Origin: Streptomyces sp. CB03234
Lineage (GTDB): Bacteria; Actinomycetota; Actinomycetes; Streptomycetales; Streptomycetaceae
Direction of reading: 5' to 3'
DNA: 64,000 bases
Assembly (NCBI RefSeq): GCF_001905885.1
Contig: NZ_LIYH01000003.1
Coordinates: forward strand, 62,001 to 126,000
Shown: in pieces, positions 25,449 to 33,356 of the stretch
How the letters are laid out: each line of letters starts with the position of its first letter
Position numbering within the stretch: position 1 is the stretch's first letter
Notes under the pieces: model-generated
The model's input: the letters and a program-made list of their open reading frames with translations, nothing else
The model's database searches: none
Told to the model about the DNA's origin: nothing
Translations under genes and position numbers: made by a program

Positions 25449-27239
25449 ATGAGCAAGGATGTCGCCGACGTGATTCTCGCGCGGCTGCGCGATTGGGATG
25501 TCGAGTGCGTGTTCGGCTATCCGGGTGACGGGATCAACGGCCTGATCGCCGCCTGGGGCCGCGCCGAGAACCAGCCCCGCTTCATCCAGGCCCGGCACGA
25601 GGAGATGGCCGCCTTCGAGGCGGTCGGGTACGCCAAGTTCGGGCACCGGCTCGGGGTGTGCGTGGCGACCTCGGGGCCGGGCGCGATCCACCTGCTGAAC
25701 GGGCTGTACGACGCCAAGCTCGACCACGTGCCGGTGGTGGCGATCGTGGGCCAGACGCACCGCAGCGCGATGGGCGGCTCGTACCAGCAGGAGGTCGACC
25801 TCCACTCGCTGTTCAAGGACGTCGCCTCCGACTTCATCGCGACGGTGAACGTCCCCGAGCAGCTGCCGAACGTCCTGGACCGGGCGATCCGCACGGCGTA
25901 CGCGCGCCGCTGCCCGACCGTGGTGATCGTGCCGGGCGATGTGCAGGAGCTCGAATACAGCCCGCCCACCCACGAGTTCAAGATGGTGCCCTCCAGCCTG
26001 GACCGCAGCGCCTGGACGGCGGTGCCCGCCGACGACGCCCTGGAGCGGGCCGCCGAGGTCCTCAACTCCGGCGAGAAACCGGCCATCCTCATCGGCCAGG
26101 GCGCGGCCGCCGCCCGCGCGGAGGTGGAGGAGGTCGCCGAGCTGCTGGGCGCGGGCGTCGCCAAGGCGCTGCTCGGCAAGGACGCCCTCTCCGACGAACT
26201 GCCCTACGTCACCGGGTCGATCGGACTGCTCGGCACCCGCCCCTCCTGGGAGCTGATGCAGGGCTGCGACACGCTGCTGACGATCGGCTCCAGCTTCCCC
26301 TACAGCCAGTTCCTGCCGGAGTTCGGACAGGCGCGGGCGGTGCAGATCGACCTCGACCCGCACATGGCGGGGATGCGCTACCCGTACGAGGTGAACCTCA
26401 TCGGCGACGCGCGCGCCACACTGCGCCGGCTGATCCCGCTGCTGCGACGGAACAAGAAGCGCGGCTGGCAGGAGAAGGTCGAGAAGTCCGTACGGCGCTG
26501 GGACGAGGTCATGGAGCGGCGGGCGAGCGTGTCGGCCGACCCCGTCAACCCCGAGTACGTGGCGCGGGCGCTGTCACCGCTGCTGCCGGAGCGGACGCTG
26601 CTGACCTCCGACTCCGGGTCGGTCGCGAACTGGTACGCCCGGCACATCACGATGCGCGGCGACATGCGCGGCTCGCTGTCGGGGACACTCGCCACGATGG
26701 GGTGCGGGGTGCCGTACGCGATCGGCGCGAAGTTCGCGCACCCGGACCGGCCGGTGGTGGCGCTGGTGGGCGACGGGGCGATGCAGATGAACGGGCTGGC
26801 CGAGCTGATCACCGCCGCCAAGTACCGGCACCAGTGGGACGATCCACGGCTGGTGATCGGCGTATGGAACAACCGGGACCTCAACCAGGTGACCTGGGAG
26901 CTGCGCGCCATGGGCAACGCGCCGTCGTTCCTGCCGTCCCAGGAGCTGCCGGACGTGCCCTACGCGCTGTTCGCCGAGTCGATCGGGCTGACCGGCCTGC
27001 GGGTCGAGAAGCCCGACGAGGTGGAGAGCGCCTGGCGGATGGCGCTGGCCGCGGACGGCCCGGCGGTCGTCGAGTTCGTCACCGACCCGTCCGTACCGCC
27101 GATCCCGCCGCATGCGACCTGGCAGCAGCTCGAGTCGACCGTCGCGGCCCTCGCGAAGGGCGACGCCGAGCGTGGCGCGGTCGTGAAGCAGGGGCTGAAG
27201 GCGAAGGTGCAGGAGTTCCTGCCGGGCGGGAAGTCGTGA
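25449..27239 (+). CDS. thiamine-pyrophosphate enzyme, pyruvate oxidase/acetolactate synthase-like
   Basis: 596 aa. N-terminal TPP PYR domain (FGYPGDGINGLIAAW, catalytic Glu in ARHEEMAAFEA), central domain (~200-330) and C-terminal PP domain with the TPP/Mg motif GDGAMQMNG ending in VWNN. The domain layout matches poxB-like 'thiamine pyrophosphate-requiring' enzymes common in actinobacterial stress islands. They may oxidise pyruvate to acetate, but the acceptor is uncertain because the C-terminal membrane-binding peptide of E. coli PoxB is not obvious. A stable terminator follows at 27496. Confidence 0.88.
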   Translation: MSKDVADVILARLRDWDVECVFGYPGDGINGLIAAWGRAENQPRFIQARHEEMAAFEAVGYAKFGHRLGVCVATSGPGAIHLLNGLYDAKLDHVPVVAIVGQTHRSAMGGSYQQEVDLHSLFKDVASDFIATVNVPEQLPNVLDRAIRTAYARRCPTVVIVPGDVQELEYSPPTHEFKMVPSSLDRSAWTAVPADDALERAAEVLNSGEKPAILIGQGAAAARAEVEEVAELLGAGVAKALLGKDALSDELPYVTGSIGLLGTRPSWELMQGCDTLLTIGSSFPYSQFLPEFGQARAVQIDLDPHMAGMRYPYEVNLIGDARATLRRLIPLLRRNKKRGWQEKVEKSVRRWDEVMERRASVSADPVNPEYVARALSPLLPERTLLTSDSGSVANWYARHITMRGDMRGSLSGTLATMGCGVPYAIGAKFAHPDRPVVALVGDGAMQMNGLAELITAAKYRHQWDDPRLVIGVWNNRDLNQVTWELRAMGNAPSFLPSQELPDVPYALFAESIGLTGLRVEKPDEVESAWRMALAADGPAVVEFVTDPSVPPIPPHATWQQLESTVAALAKGDAERGAVVKQGLKAKVQEFLPGGKS

Positions 27240-27393
27240 GGGCGCCGGCCCCCTCCGCGCCGGCCTCCTCCCCCGGTACCGGCAGCTCCCCCGGTTCCGG
27301 CAGCATGAGTTCCTCGTAACGCCCCATCGCCACGACGACGCCGAGCATCGCGGGCGGCAGCAGCAGGGGAACCAGTACGGATAGCAGTCCCAT
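27079..27393 (-). CDS. small membrane protein antisense to the TPP-enzyme 3' end
   Basis: 104 aa from ATG 27393, preceded by GGAAGG. The start is one clear membrane helix (MGLLSVLVPLLLPPAMLG VVVAMGRYEELMLP), a pattern I associate with small Streptomyces membrane proteins of unknown role. After about residue 50 the frame becomes Arg/Pro/Ala-rich because it runs antisense through the end of the TPP-enzyme gene (161-bp overlap). The tail may be real or the protein may be over-long. Function unknown. Confidence 0.5.
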   Translation of the reverse strand: MGLLSVLVPLLLPPAMLGVVVAMGRYEELMLPEPGELPVPGEEAGAEGAGALTTSRPAGTPAPSPSAPASRPRHARRRPSRGPRRSTRAAARSHAAGSAVRTGR

Positions 27394-27495
27394 AGACCCG
27401 GTCCTTCCGTCTGAGGGCCGGGTCTCCCCCGTAACGGAAGACAAACCCCCGGTGACGGAAACGTTCCTGCCCCTGGTCCGGCCGGGTACGGGAAA

Positions 27496-27529
27496 GCCTC
27501 GGGCGCGGACCGCCGTCCGCGCCCGAGGC
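27496..27529 (+). terminator. strong intrinsic terminator, 15-bp stem
   Basis: GCCTCGGGCGCGGAC pairs perfectly with GTCCGCGCCCGAGGC around a CGCC tetraloop, followed by CTTCTTCTTCC on the plus strand. It most likely ends the TPP-enzyme transcript, after crossing the antisense small gene's promoter region, and insulates the DUF2795 promoter. Confidence 0.85.
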
Positions 27530-27604
27530 CTTCTTCTTCCCTGTCACCCATTGGCCGCTCAGCCGCAGCGGCGAGTCCCCCGCTGCCCGGGCCCCCAAAC
27601 CCGG

Positions 27605-27628
27605 GTTTGCCCGCGCCGGGCCGGGTAC
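27605..27628 (+). promoter_or_regulatory. SigB-like promoter GTTT-N14-GGGTAC
   Basis: An exact match to the Streptomyces SigB-type consensus, 39 nt upstream of the DUF2795 ATG. GGGTACCC is itself palindromic. Confidence 0.65.
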
Positions 27629-27667
27629 CCGCCGGGCGACCGCACACGGAAGAGCGTGGAGGGCGCC

Positions 27668-28042
27668 ATGCAGCGAGGCAGCGACCGGCTCAGCCGCCGC
27701 CAGGACGATGAGATGAAGCACCAGCTCAAGGGGCTGCTCAGGTCCGGGCACCCGACGAGGACCGAGGAGTGGCACGACCCGGAGCCGGTTGCCGAGGACG
27801 ACCCGGAACTGGCACCGCCCCGGGTCCACACCGACCCGTTCGAGGCGCTGCGCCTGGAACTGGGCAGGCATCTGGCCCGTACGCCGTTCCCGGCGCACCG
27901 CGGCGACCTCCTGCGGATCCTGCGGGAGCGGCACGCACCCGATCCGCTCATGGAGCGGGTGGCGGGGCTGCCCGGCGACCGCACGTACCGCAGCGTCCAG
28001 GAGGTGGCCGTGGCCCTGGAGCGGCCACCGCACCACGCCTGA
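27668..28042 (+). CDS. DUF2795 domain protein
   Basis: 124 aa. The start MQRGSDRLSRRQDDEMKHQL and the body FEALRLELGRHLARTPFPAHRGDLLRILRERHAPDPLMERV match DUF2795, a small basic helical domain common in actinobacteria near CBS and universal-stress genes. No biochemical role is established. ATG 27668 has GGAGGG upstream. A SigB-like promoter precedes it, and the CBS gene follows after 96 bp with its own promoter-like site. Confidence 0.82.
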   Translation: MQRGSDRLSRRQDDEMKHQLKGLLRSGHPTRTEEWHDPEPVAEDDPELAPPRVHTDPFEALRLELGRHLARTPFPAHRGDLLRILRERHAPDPLMERVAGLPGDRTYRSVQEVAVALERPPHHA

Positions 28043-28047
28043 ACCGG

Positions 28048-28072
28048 GCATGAAGGATCCCGGCACGGGTAC
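28048..28072 (+). promoter_or_regulatory. SigB-like promoter GCAT-N15-GGGTAC
   Basis: It fits GNNT-N14-16-GGGTAC and lies 66 nt upstream of the CBS gene. The leader between contains a 10-bp tandem duplication (ACGTGAAGGG twice, 28085-28104). Confidence 0.55.
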
Positions 28073-28138
28073 CCCGGGCGGCGTCACGTGAAGGGACGTG
28101 AAGGGAAGACGAGGCGGGAATCAGGGAGGCGGACAACC

Positions 28139-28567
28139 ATGGCACAGCTCGTGAGGGACGTCATGACGCCGGGTGTGGCGGCGGTGCGCCCCGACGCGTC
28201 GCTCGTCGAGGCGGCGCAGCTGATGCGAGCCCAGGACATCGGCGATGTGCTGGTGGCGGACGGCGACCGGCTCGTGGGCGTGGTCACCGACCGCGACATC
28301 GCGCTCCGCGCGGTCGCCGACGGCGCCGACCCCCTCACCGTCGACGCCGTGTCGGTGTGCACGCCCGATCCCGTCTGTGTCTCCCCCGACGACGAGGTCT
28401 CGGCCGCCGTCGACCTGATGCGGCGCCACGCCGTCCGCCGGCTGCCCGTCGTGGAGGACGGCCGCCCGCTCGGCATGGTCAGCATCGGGGACCTGGCCGT
28501 GTCGCAGGACCCGCACTCCGCGCTCGCCGACATCAGCCGGGCCGAGCCGAACACCGAACCCGGATGA
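28139..28567 (+). CDS. CBS-pair domain protein
   Basis: 142 aa, two CBS motifs and nothing else: VRDVMTPGVAAVRPDASLVEAA ... VLVADGDRLVGVVTDRDI and PDPVCVSPDDEVSAAVDLM ... LPVVEDGRPLGMVSIGDLA. Stand-alone CBS proteins bind adenine nucleotides and are typical of dormancy/stress regulons in actinobacteria. AGGGAGG precedes ATG 28139. The PfpI gene follows after 19 bp, so they form an operon. Confidence 0.93.
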   Translation: MAQLVRDVMTPGVAAVRPDASLVEAAQLMRAQDIGDVLVADGDRLVGVVTDRDIALRAVADGADPLTVDAVSVCTPDPVCVSPDDEVSAAVDLMRRHAVRRLPVVEDGRPLGMVSIGDLAVSQDPHSALADISRAEPNTEPG

Positions 28568-28586
28568 CAGCCAGAAAGGAACCACT

Positions 28587-29129
28587 GTGCAGATCGCGTT
28601 TCTCGTGGCGCCCGAAGGCGTCGAACAGGTGGAACTCACCGACCCCTGGCAGGCCGTGAAGGACGCCGGTGACACGCCCGTGCTCGTCTCGACGAAGCCG
28701 GGCGAGATCCAGGCGTTCAACCACCTCGACAAGGCGGACACCTTCCCCGTGGACCGGACCGTCGCCGACACCTCCGCCGCGGACTTCGGCGGCCTGGTGC
28801 TGCCCGGCGGTGTCGCCAACCCGGACTTCCTGCGGATGGACGACAAGGCCGTCGCGTTCGTCCGGGACTTCTTCGAGGCGGGCAAGCCGGTCGCGGCCAT
28901 CTGTCATGGGCCGTGGACGCTGGTGGAGGCCGATGTGGTGCGCGGCCGGACGCTCACGTCCTGGCCGAGCCTGAGGACCGACATCCGCAACGCCGGCGGT
29001 GAGTGGGTGGACGAGCAGGTGAAGGTGTGCGGGGCGCGGCCCAGCACGCTGATCACCAGCCGCAAGCCGGATGACCTCAAGGCGTTCTGCGAGACGTTCA
29101 CGGCGGAGTTCGCCAAGGCCTCGGGCTGA
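28587..29129 (+). CDS. DJ-1/PfpI-family protein (type 1 glutamine amidotransferase-like)
   Basis: 180 aa from GTG 28587. The nucleophile elbow AICHGPWTLVEA carries the conserved Cys-His, with LVLPGGVANPDFLR earlier supplying the oxyanion region. The family includes intracellular protease- and glyoxalase/deglycase-like stress proteins; which activity applies is unclear. It is in an operon with the CBS gene and ends before a strong hairpin terminator shared with the convergent TIGR03086 gene. Confidence 0.92.
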   Translation: MQIAFLVAPEGVEQVELTDPWQAVKDAGDTPVLVSTKPGEIQAFNHLDKADTFPVDRTVADTSAADFGGLVLPGGVANPDFLRMDDKAVAFVRDFFEAGKPVAAICHGPWTLVEADVVRGRTLTSWPSLRTDIRNAGGEWVDEQVKVCGARPSTLITSRKPDDLKAFCETFTAEFAKASG

Positions 29130-29182
29130 CGGCCTCGGGGGCCTCAGGCTGACGGCCTACGGCTGACTCGTACGCCAAGGCC

Positions 29183-29214
29183 GGCTCCTCGTCCCGCGCG
29201 GCGGACGAGGAGCC
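29183..29214. terminator. 12-bp hairpin between convergent genes
   Basis: GGCTCCTCGTCC and GGACGAGGAGCC are perfectly complementary around an 8-nt loop. The location between the PfpI gene (+) and the TIGR03086 gene (-) suggests a bidirectional terminator. Confidence 0.75.
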
Positions 29215-29228
29215 TCGTCATGCGTGCG

Positions 29229-29816
29229 TCACGCCTCGCGTCCGACCATGGCGAGCAGTTTCGTCTGCTCGTCCGCGTGCGGCGGCGGCTTCAGCCGCGT
29301 GGCGAACAGACCGCTGCCGGCGAGGTCGTCCGCGTACGGGGACACCTCCTGCACGGCGAATTCCACCAGGTCCGGCGGCAGCCGCTCGTCCGCGCCGATC
29401 GCCCGGGACAGGTCCCAGGCGTGGATGACGAGGTCCGCGATCATCTGCGAGCAGTACGCGGTGGCCTGCGTCGGTCCGGAGGAGAGGTGGACCGTACGGT
29501 CCAGCGCGCCCTTCTCCAGGAACGCGTCGCGGGCGTCGGCCGCCGCCCGGTCCCAGACGGCGACCGGGTCGTCGCCCAGGACGTCGCCGTCGAAGGCGTC
29601 ACCGACCTGCGCGACGGTGCGCCGCTCCCGTACCAGCGGCACCACCCACAGCTGCTCGGCGGTGAGGTGGTTGACGAGGTCGCGTACCGACCATTCGGTG
29701 CAGGGCGTCGGGGCGTCCCACTGGTCGGCGCGCACGGCGTGCACCCGCGCGCCGAACAGGTCGAGCGCCTCACCGTGCCGGGTGAGGAGCGTGCCGGGCA
29801 CATGGGGGTTCGGCAT
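29229..29816 (-). CDS. TIGR03086-family metal-binding DinB-like protein
   Basis: 195 aa. VRADQWDAPTPCTEWSVRDLVNHL is the hallmark of the TIGR03086/mycothiol maleylpyruvate isomerase N-terminal family. LVIHAWDLSRAIG supplies the later metal-ligand helix. Metal ligands are expected to be the conserved histidines of a four-helix bundle. Members may be thiol (mycothiol) transferases; the substrate here is unknown. A palindromic GGGTACCC lies between it and the divergent baeRF2 gene. Confidence 0.88.
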   Translation of the reverse strand: MPNPHVPGTLLTRHGEALDLFGARVHAVRADQWDAPTPCTEWSVRDLVNHLTAEQLWVVPLVRERRTVAQVGDAFDGDVLGDDPVAVWDRAAADARDAFLEKGALDRTVHLSSGPTQATAYCSQMIADLVIHAWDLSRAIGADERLPPDLVEFAVQEVSPYADDLAGSGLFATRLKPPPHADEQTKLLAMVGREA

Positions 29817-29897
29817 CGGGGGTCACCTCCGTGGATCCACTGATGTCACCCGGTCCACTCTTCCCGGCTCCGGTGGCGGGCGCCAGGCGAGTGACCT

Positions 29898-29922
29898 GTG
29901 TGGCCGATGGTCTGCCGGGTAC
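29898..29922 (+). promoter_or_regulatory. SigB-like promoter GTGT-N15-GGGTAC
   Basis: It fits the consensus and lies 38 nt upstream of the baeRF2-like gene. The GGGTACCC core also reads GGGTAC on the minus strand, but with a poor -35 for the TIGR03086 gene. Confidence 0.6.
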
Positions 29923-29960
29923 CCGTTCGGGACGCACATTCCGGCCTCCGGGAGGGAGCC

Positions 29961-31130
29961 ATGCAACTCGCCTTTCTCACCACTCTCTTCGACCGCCCCG
30001 GGCCGTGGGCCAGTGTCTACCTGGACACCTCCGGGTTCGACGAGTCCGCCAGGGAGCGACGTGAGCTGCAGGCCAGGGAGGTCTGCCGTGAGCTCCGCGC
30101 CCAGGGATGCGACCCGGCGACCGAGCGGGCCGTGCACGACGCGCTGACCGACTGGCCCCGGCCTCCGGGTGAGGCGGGGCGTGCGGTGTTCGCGGCGCAC
30201 GGCGAGGTCGTCCTCGACCCGCCGCTGACACGGCGCCCCGTCGCCCCCGCCGACGTGACATGGGCGGCGCTGCCCCGGCTGAGCCCGCTGCTGGACCTGG
30301 CGGCGCAGGAACCCGTCTGCCTGGTCGCCTACATCGACCGCACCGGCGCCGACCTGGAGCTGCGCAGCCCCTTGGGCGGCCGTCCGGCCGGTCATGTGCA
30401 GGGCAGGGACTGGCCCATCCACCGCACCGGCTCGGCGGACTGGTCCGAGCGTCACTTCCAGCTCAGTGTGGACAACACCTGGGAGGAGAACGCGGAGCGC
30501 ATCGCGGAGGCCCTCGCCGAGTGCGAGGAGGAGACGGGCGCGGATCTGATCGTGCTCACCGGCGACGTCCGTGAACGGCACTCCGTGCACGAGCGGCTGC
30601 CCGCCGAGGTCCGCCCACTCGCCGTGGAGAGCGAGCACGGGAGCCGGGCGCCGGGCGCGGACAAGAGCGTGCGGCTGCTGGACGAGGACGTGGAAGCGGC
30701 CCGCCAGGAGCACCTGCGGCGGCTGGCCGAGGAGGAGCTGGACCGGTTCCGGTCCGCCCGTTCGACCGGCGGCGCCGCCGGGCAGGCCGCGGCCGAGGGC
30801 GTACCCGCGCTGGTCGAGGCGGCCCGCGAGCACCGCATCGCCGAGCTGCTCATCCGGCCCGAGGGGCCCGACGCGCACCGTCAGGTGTGGGTGGGCGCCG
30901 AACCCGACCAGATCGCGGTGCGCCGCAGCGACACGCACTACCTGGGCGAACGGGAACCCCTGCCCGCCCGCGCCGACGACGCCCTGCTGCGCTCGGCGAT
31001 CATGACCGGCGCGGAGGTACTGCGCGTACGCCCCGAGATCGACGACGACGTCCCGGTCGGCGGCCTCGGCGCGCTGCTGCGCTGGCCGTACGCGGAAAAG
31101 GAACGCGAACGGGAAGCCGCCCCGGCCTGA
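29961..31130 (+). CDS. baeRF2/Vms1-like eRF1-fold protein
   Basis: 389 aa. FLTTLFDRPGPWASVYLDTSG opens the baeRF (bacterial/archaeal eRF1-like) domain 2 architecture; PVCLVAYIDRTGADLELRSP, RHFQLSVDNTWEENAERIAEAL and later AEGVPALVEAAREHRIAELLI follow the family. Eukaryotic relatives (Vms1/ANKZF1) release peptides from stalled ribosomes, so a role in ribosome rescue or hibernation is plausible but unproven. GGAGGG precedes ATG 29961. The stop codon lies inside the first unit of a 42-44-bp tandem repeat. Confidence 0.85.
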   Translation: MQLAFLTTLFDRPGPWASVYLDTSGFDESARERRELQAREVCRELRAQGCDPATERAVHDALTDWPRPPGEAGRAVFAAHGEVVLDPPLTRRPVAPADVTWAALPRLSPLLDLAAQEPVCLVAYIDRTGADLELRSPLGGRPAGHVQGRDWPIHRTGSADWSERHFQLSVDNTWEENAERIAEALAECEEETGADLIVLTGDVRERHSVHERLPAEVRPLAVESEHGSRAPGADKSVRLLDEDVEAARQEHLRRLAEEELDRFRSARSTGGAAGQAAAEGVPALVEAAREHRIAELLIRPEGPDAHRQVWVGAEPDQIAVRRSDTHYLGEREPLPARADDALLRSAIMTGAEVLRVRPEIDDDVPVGGLGALLRWPYAEKEREREAAPA

Positions 31131-31255
31131 CGCGCCCGGTCGCCCAGTGCGGCCCGGTCGCCCCCGGCCTGACGCGCCCCGTCGCCCAGTACGGCCCGGT
31201 CGCCCCCTCGGCCTGACGCGCCCGCGCACCCAGTACGGCCCGCGGCCCGCCGGCG
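31125..31255. repeat. three tandem ~43-bp repeats over the baeRF2 stop codon
   Basis: The unit begins GGCCTGACGCGCCC and contains GCCCAGT-N-CGGCCCG. CCTGA marks occur at 31126, 31168 and 31212 (periods 42 and 44). The first copy includes the last codon and stop of the gene, so the 3' end has been duplicated outward. No gene is supported in 31131-31837. Confidence 0.75.
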
Positions 31256-31390
31256 ACGCTGGCCAGGCCGCCGGGCCTGCTCGCCGCCGACCGGCGCGGG
31301 GCCGGTGCCCGCACCACGTGCGGCCGGGCCGCCCGGCCACCTGCCGCGCGCGGCCGCACTGCGGCCCGCCCCGAACCCGGCGCACGGCCG

Positions 31391-31620
31391 GTCGGCCCAC
31401 GGCCAGCTGGCCCGGACCACAGCGCCCTGGTCGTCGGTAGCCGGTCAAGGGCCGATCGGCCCGTCGGCCCCCGGGCGGCCCCGGACCACAGCGCCCGGCG
31501 TCGGTGACTGGCCGACGGCCGATCGGCTCGCCGGCCCACGGGCGGCCCCGGACCACGGCGCCCGGCGTCGCCGGTGGCCGGTCCACGGGCGGTCGGGGCG
31601 CCGGGCCCGGCGCCGGCCCG
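31391..31620. repeat. three imperfect 67-69-bp tandem repeats
   Basis: The unit is marked by CCCGGACCAC followed by GCGCCC, with GGACCAC at 31414, 31483 and 31550, then GGCCGATCGGC-type dyads. It is distinct in sequence from the repeat at 31125. Together they fill much of the 707-bp gene-free stretch 31131-31837. Confidence 0.65.
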
Positions 31621-31802
31621 GCGCCGGGGCGCGCGGCGGCGCACTGTGGGTGCGCCGTCGGCGCGCCCGGCGTACGGCGACGCCGTAAGACGCCCCGGCC
31701 GCGCGGCGGGCGCGCGAAGCCGTGCCGGTGCGGCCGGGCGGCCGGAGGTACGCGGCCCGCCGCCGTGCAAGAGCGCGGGGGCGGCGGCGCACGGGCGGGT
31801 AC

Positions 31803-31828
31803 GCGTGGGCGAGGCGTGGGCCGGGTAC
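31803..31828 (+). promoter_or_regulatory. SigB-like promoter GCGT-N16-GGGTAC
   Basis: GGGTAC ends 9 nt before ATG 31838, so transcription would start at or next to the start codon (leaderless message). Confidence 0.5.
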
Positions 31829-31837
31829 GCGCGGGGC

Positions 31838-33346
31838 ATGGTCGATTCCTACGGCGTGCAGCCGGCCGAGACCGTCCGTGGCCGGGTGACCGCCCGCCTC
31901 AGCGCCTGGGACCGGGAGGTCTTCCACCGGGTCGCCACCCGGCACTGGCCGGGTGGCGACCGAGTGCTGCCCCGGCTGAGTCACGGGGCGAACCACGGGC
32001 TGCTGTGGTTCGGCGCGGCGGCCGGTATGGCCGTCCTCGGGCGGGGCGCCCGGTCGCGGCGGGCGGCCGTGCGCGGTGTGGCGTCGCTGGCGCTGGCGTC
32101 CGCGGCCATCAACACGGTCGGCAAGCGGTCCGTACGCCGCGCCCGGCCGGTTCGGGACGCCGTACCGCTGGTGCGGCAGCTGAAGAAGCAGCCGTTCACC
32201 ACGTCGTTCCCGTCCGGGCACTCCGCGTCCGCCGCGGCCTTCGCGACGGGCGTCCTGCTGGAGTCCAGGGGCTGGGGCGCGGCCGTGGCGCCGGTCGCCG
32301 CCGCCGTGGCGCTGTCCCGCGTCTACACGGGCGTGCACTATCCGAGCGACGTGCTCGTCGGCGCCGCGCTGGGCGTCGGCGCCGCCTTCGCCGTACGCGG
32401 GATCGTGCCGACCCGGTCGCAACTGCCCGCCCCGGGCCGCCCGCACGCCGACGCGCCCGCGCTGCCCGGCGGGGCCGATCTGGTGGTCGTCGCCAACCGG
32501 GCCTCCGGCTCCGGGGACACGGCCGCGCTGGTGCGGGACGCGCTGCCGCGCGCCGAGGTGCTGGAGTGCGACCCGGACGACGTGCCGGACGCGCTGGAGA
32601 AGGCCGCCGCGTCCGGGCGGTGCCGGGCGCTGGGCGTCCTGGGCGGCGACGGCACCGTCAACCGGGCCGCCGCGGTGGCCACCCGGTACGGCCTGCCGCT
32701 CGCGGTGTTCCCCGGCGGCACCCTCAACCACTTCGCGTACGACCTCGGCATCGAGTCCGTCCACGACACCTGCCGCGCGCTGGCCGCGGGCGACGCGGTC
32801 CGGGTGGACCTGGGGCGGTTCGCCCCGGGGCCGGACGGCGCGCCGTACGGGTACTTCCTCAACACCTTCAGTCTGGGCGTCTACCCCGAACTGGTACGGC
32901 TCCGGGAGCGCTGGTCGCCCCGGATCGGCGGCTGGCCCGCCGGCGTACTGGCCGCGTGGCACGTGCTGCGCGGCGAGCATCCGCTGGTGGCGCAGGTGCA
33001 CGGCCGGCGGCGCCCGCTGTGGCTGCTGTTCGCCGGGAACTGCGTCTACCGCCGCATGGGCCCCACGCCGGGCCGCCGCTACGACCTCGCCGACGGCCTG
33101 CTGGACGTGCGGGTGGTGCACGCCGGCCGGCTGCCGGGGCTGCGGCTGCTGGCGGCCGCGCTCGCGGGGCCCCTCAGCCGGTCGCCGGTGCACGCGGCCG
33201 AGCAGCTGCGGCGGGTGCGGGTGTCGGGCCTGGCGCCGGGGACGCCGCTGGCGTACGACGGTGAAGTCGTCGAGGCGCCGCCGGAGTTGGCGGTGGACAA
33301 GGACGCCGAGGCGCTGACGGTCTACCGTCCGCGGATGCTGGCGTGA
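31838..33346 (+). CDS. bifunctional PAP2 phosphatase / diacylglycerol kinase-like protein
   Basis: 502 aa. The N-terminal PAP2 domain (residues ~45-185) has all three phosphatase motifs: KRSVRRARP, PSGHSAS, and SRVYTGVHYPSDV. The C-terminal lipid-kinase domain (~210-500) shows LVVVANRASGSGD, LGVLGGDGTVNRAA, VFPGGTLNHFAYDLG and YDGEV. It probably interconverts phosphatidic acid and diacylglycerol, or handles isoprenoid pyrophosphate, at the membrane. There is no ribosome site at ATG 31838. The 3' end is 10 bp from that of the convergent L,D-transpeptidase gene. Confidence 0.93.
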   Translation: MVDSYGVQPAETVRGRVTARLSAWDREVFHRVATRHWPGGDRVLPRLSHGANHGLLWFGAAAGMAVLGRGARSRRAAVRGVASLALASAAINTVGKRSVRRARPVRDAVPLVRQLKKQPFTTSFPSGHSASAAAFATGVLLESRGWGAAVAPVAAAVALSRVYTGVHYPSDVLVGAALGVGAAFAVRGIVPTRSQLPAPGRPHADAPALPGGADLVVVANRASGSGDTAALVRDALPRAEVLECDPDDVPDALEKAAASGRCRALGVLGGDGTVNRAAAVATRYGLPLAVFPGGTLNHFAYDLGIESVHDTCRALAAGDAVRVDLGRFAPGPDGAPYGYFLNTFSLGVYPELVRLRERWSPRIGGWPAGVLAAWHVLRGEHPLVAQVHGRRRPLWLLFAGNCVYRRMGPTPGRRYDLADGLLDVRVVHAGRLPGLRLLAAALAGPLSRSPVHAAEQLRRVRVSGLAPGTPLAYDGEVVEAPPELAVDKDAEALTVYRPRMLA

Positions 33347-33356
33347 GCCGCCGTCG

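Noticed and set aside
27484..27489. GGGTAC just before the 27496 terminator
   Set aside because: No -35 match, and the hairpin follows within 7 nt, leaving no room for a transcript.
31000..31839. 279-codon minus-strand frame across the repeat region
   Set aside because: It consists of tandem Arg/Pro/Ala repeats that simply translate the DNA repeats, overlaps the end of the baeRF2-like gene, and shows no ribosome site or motif.
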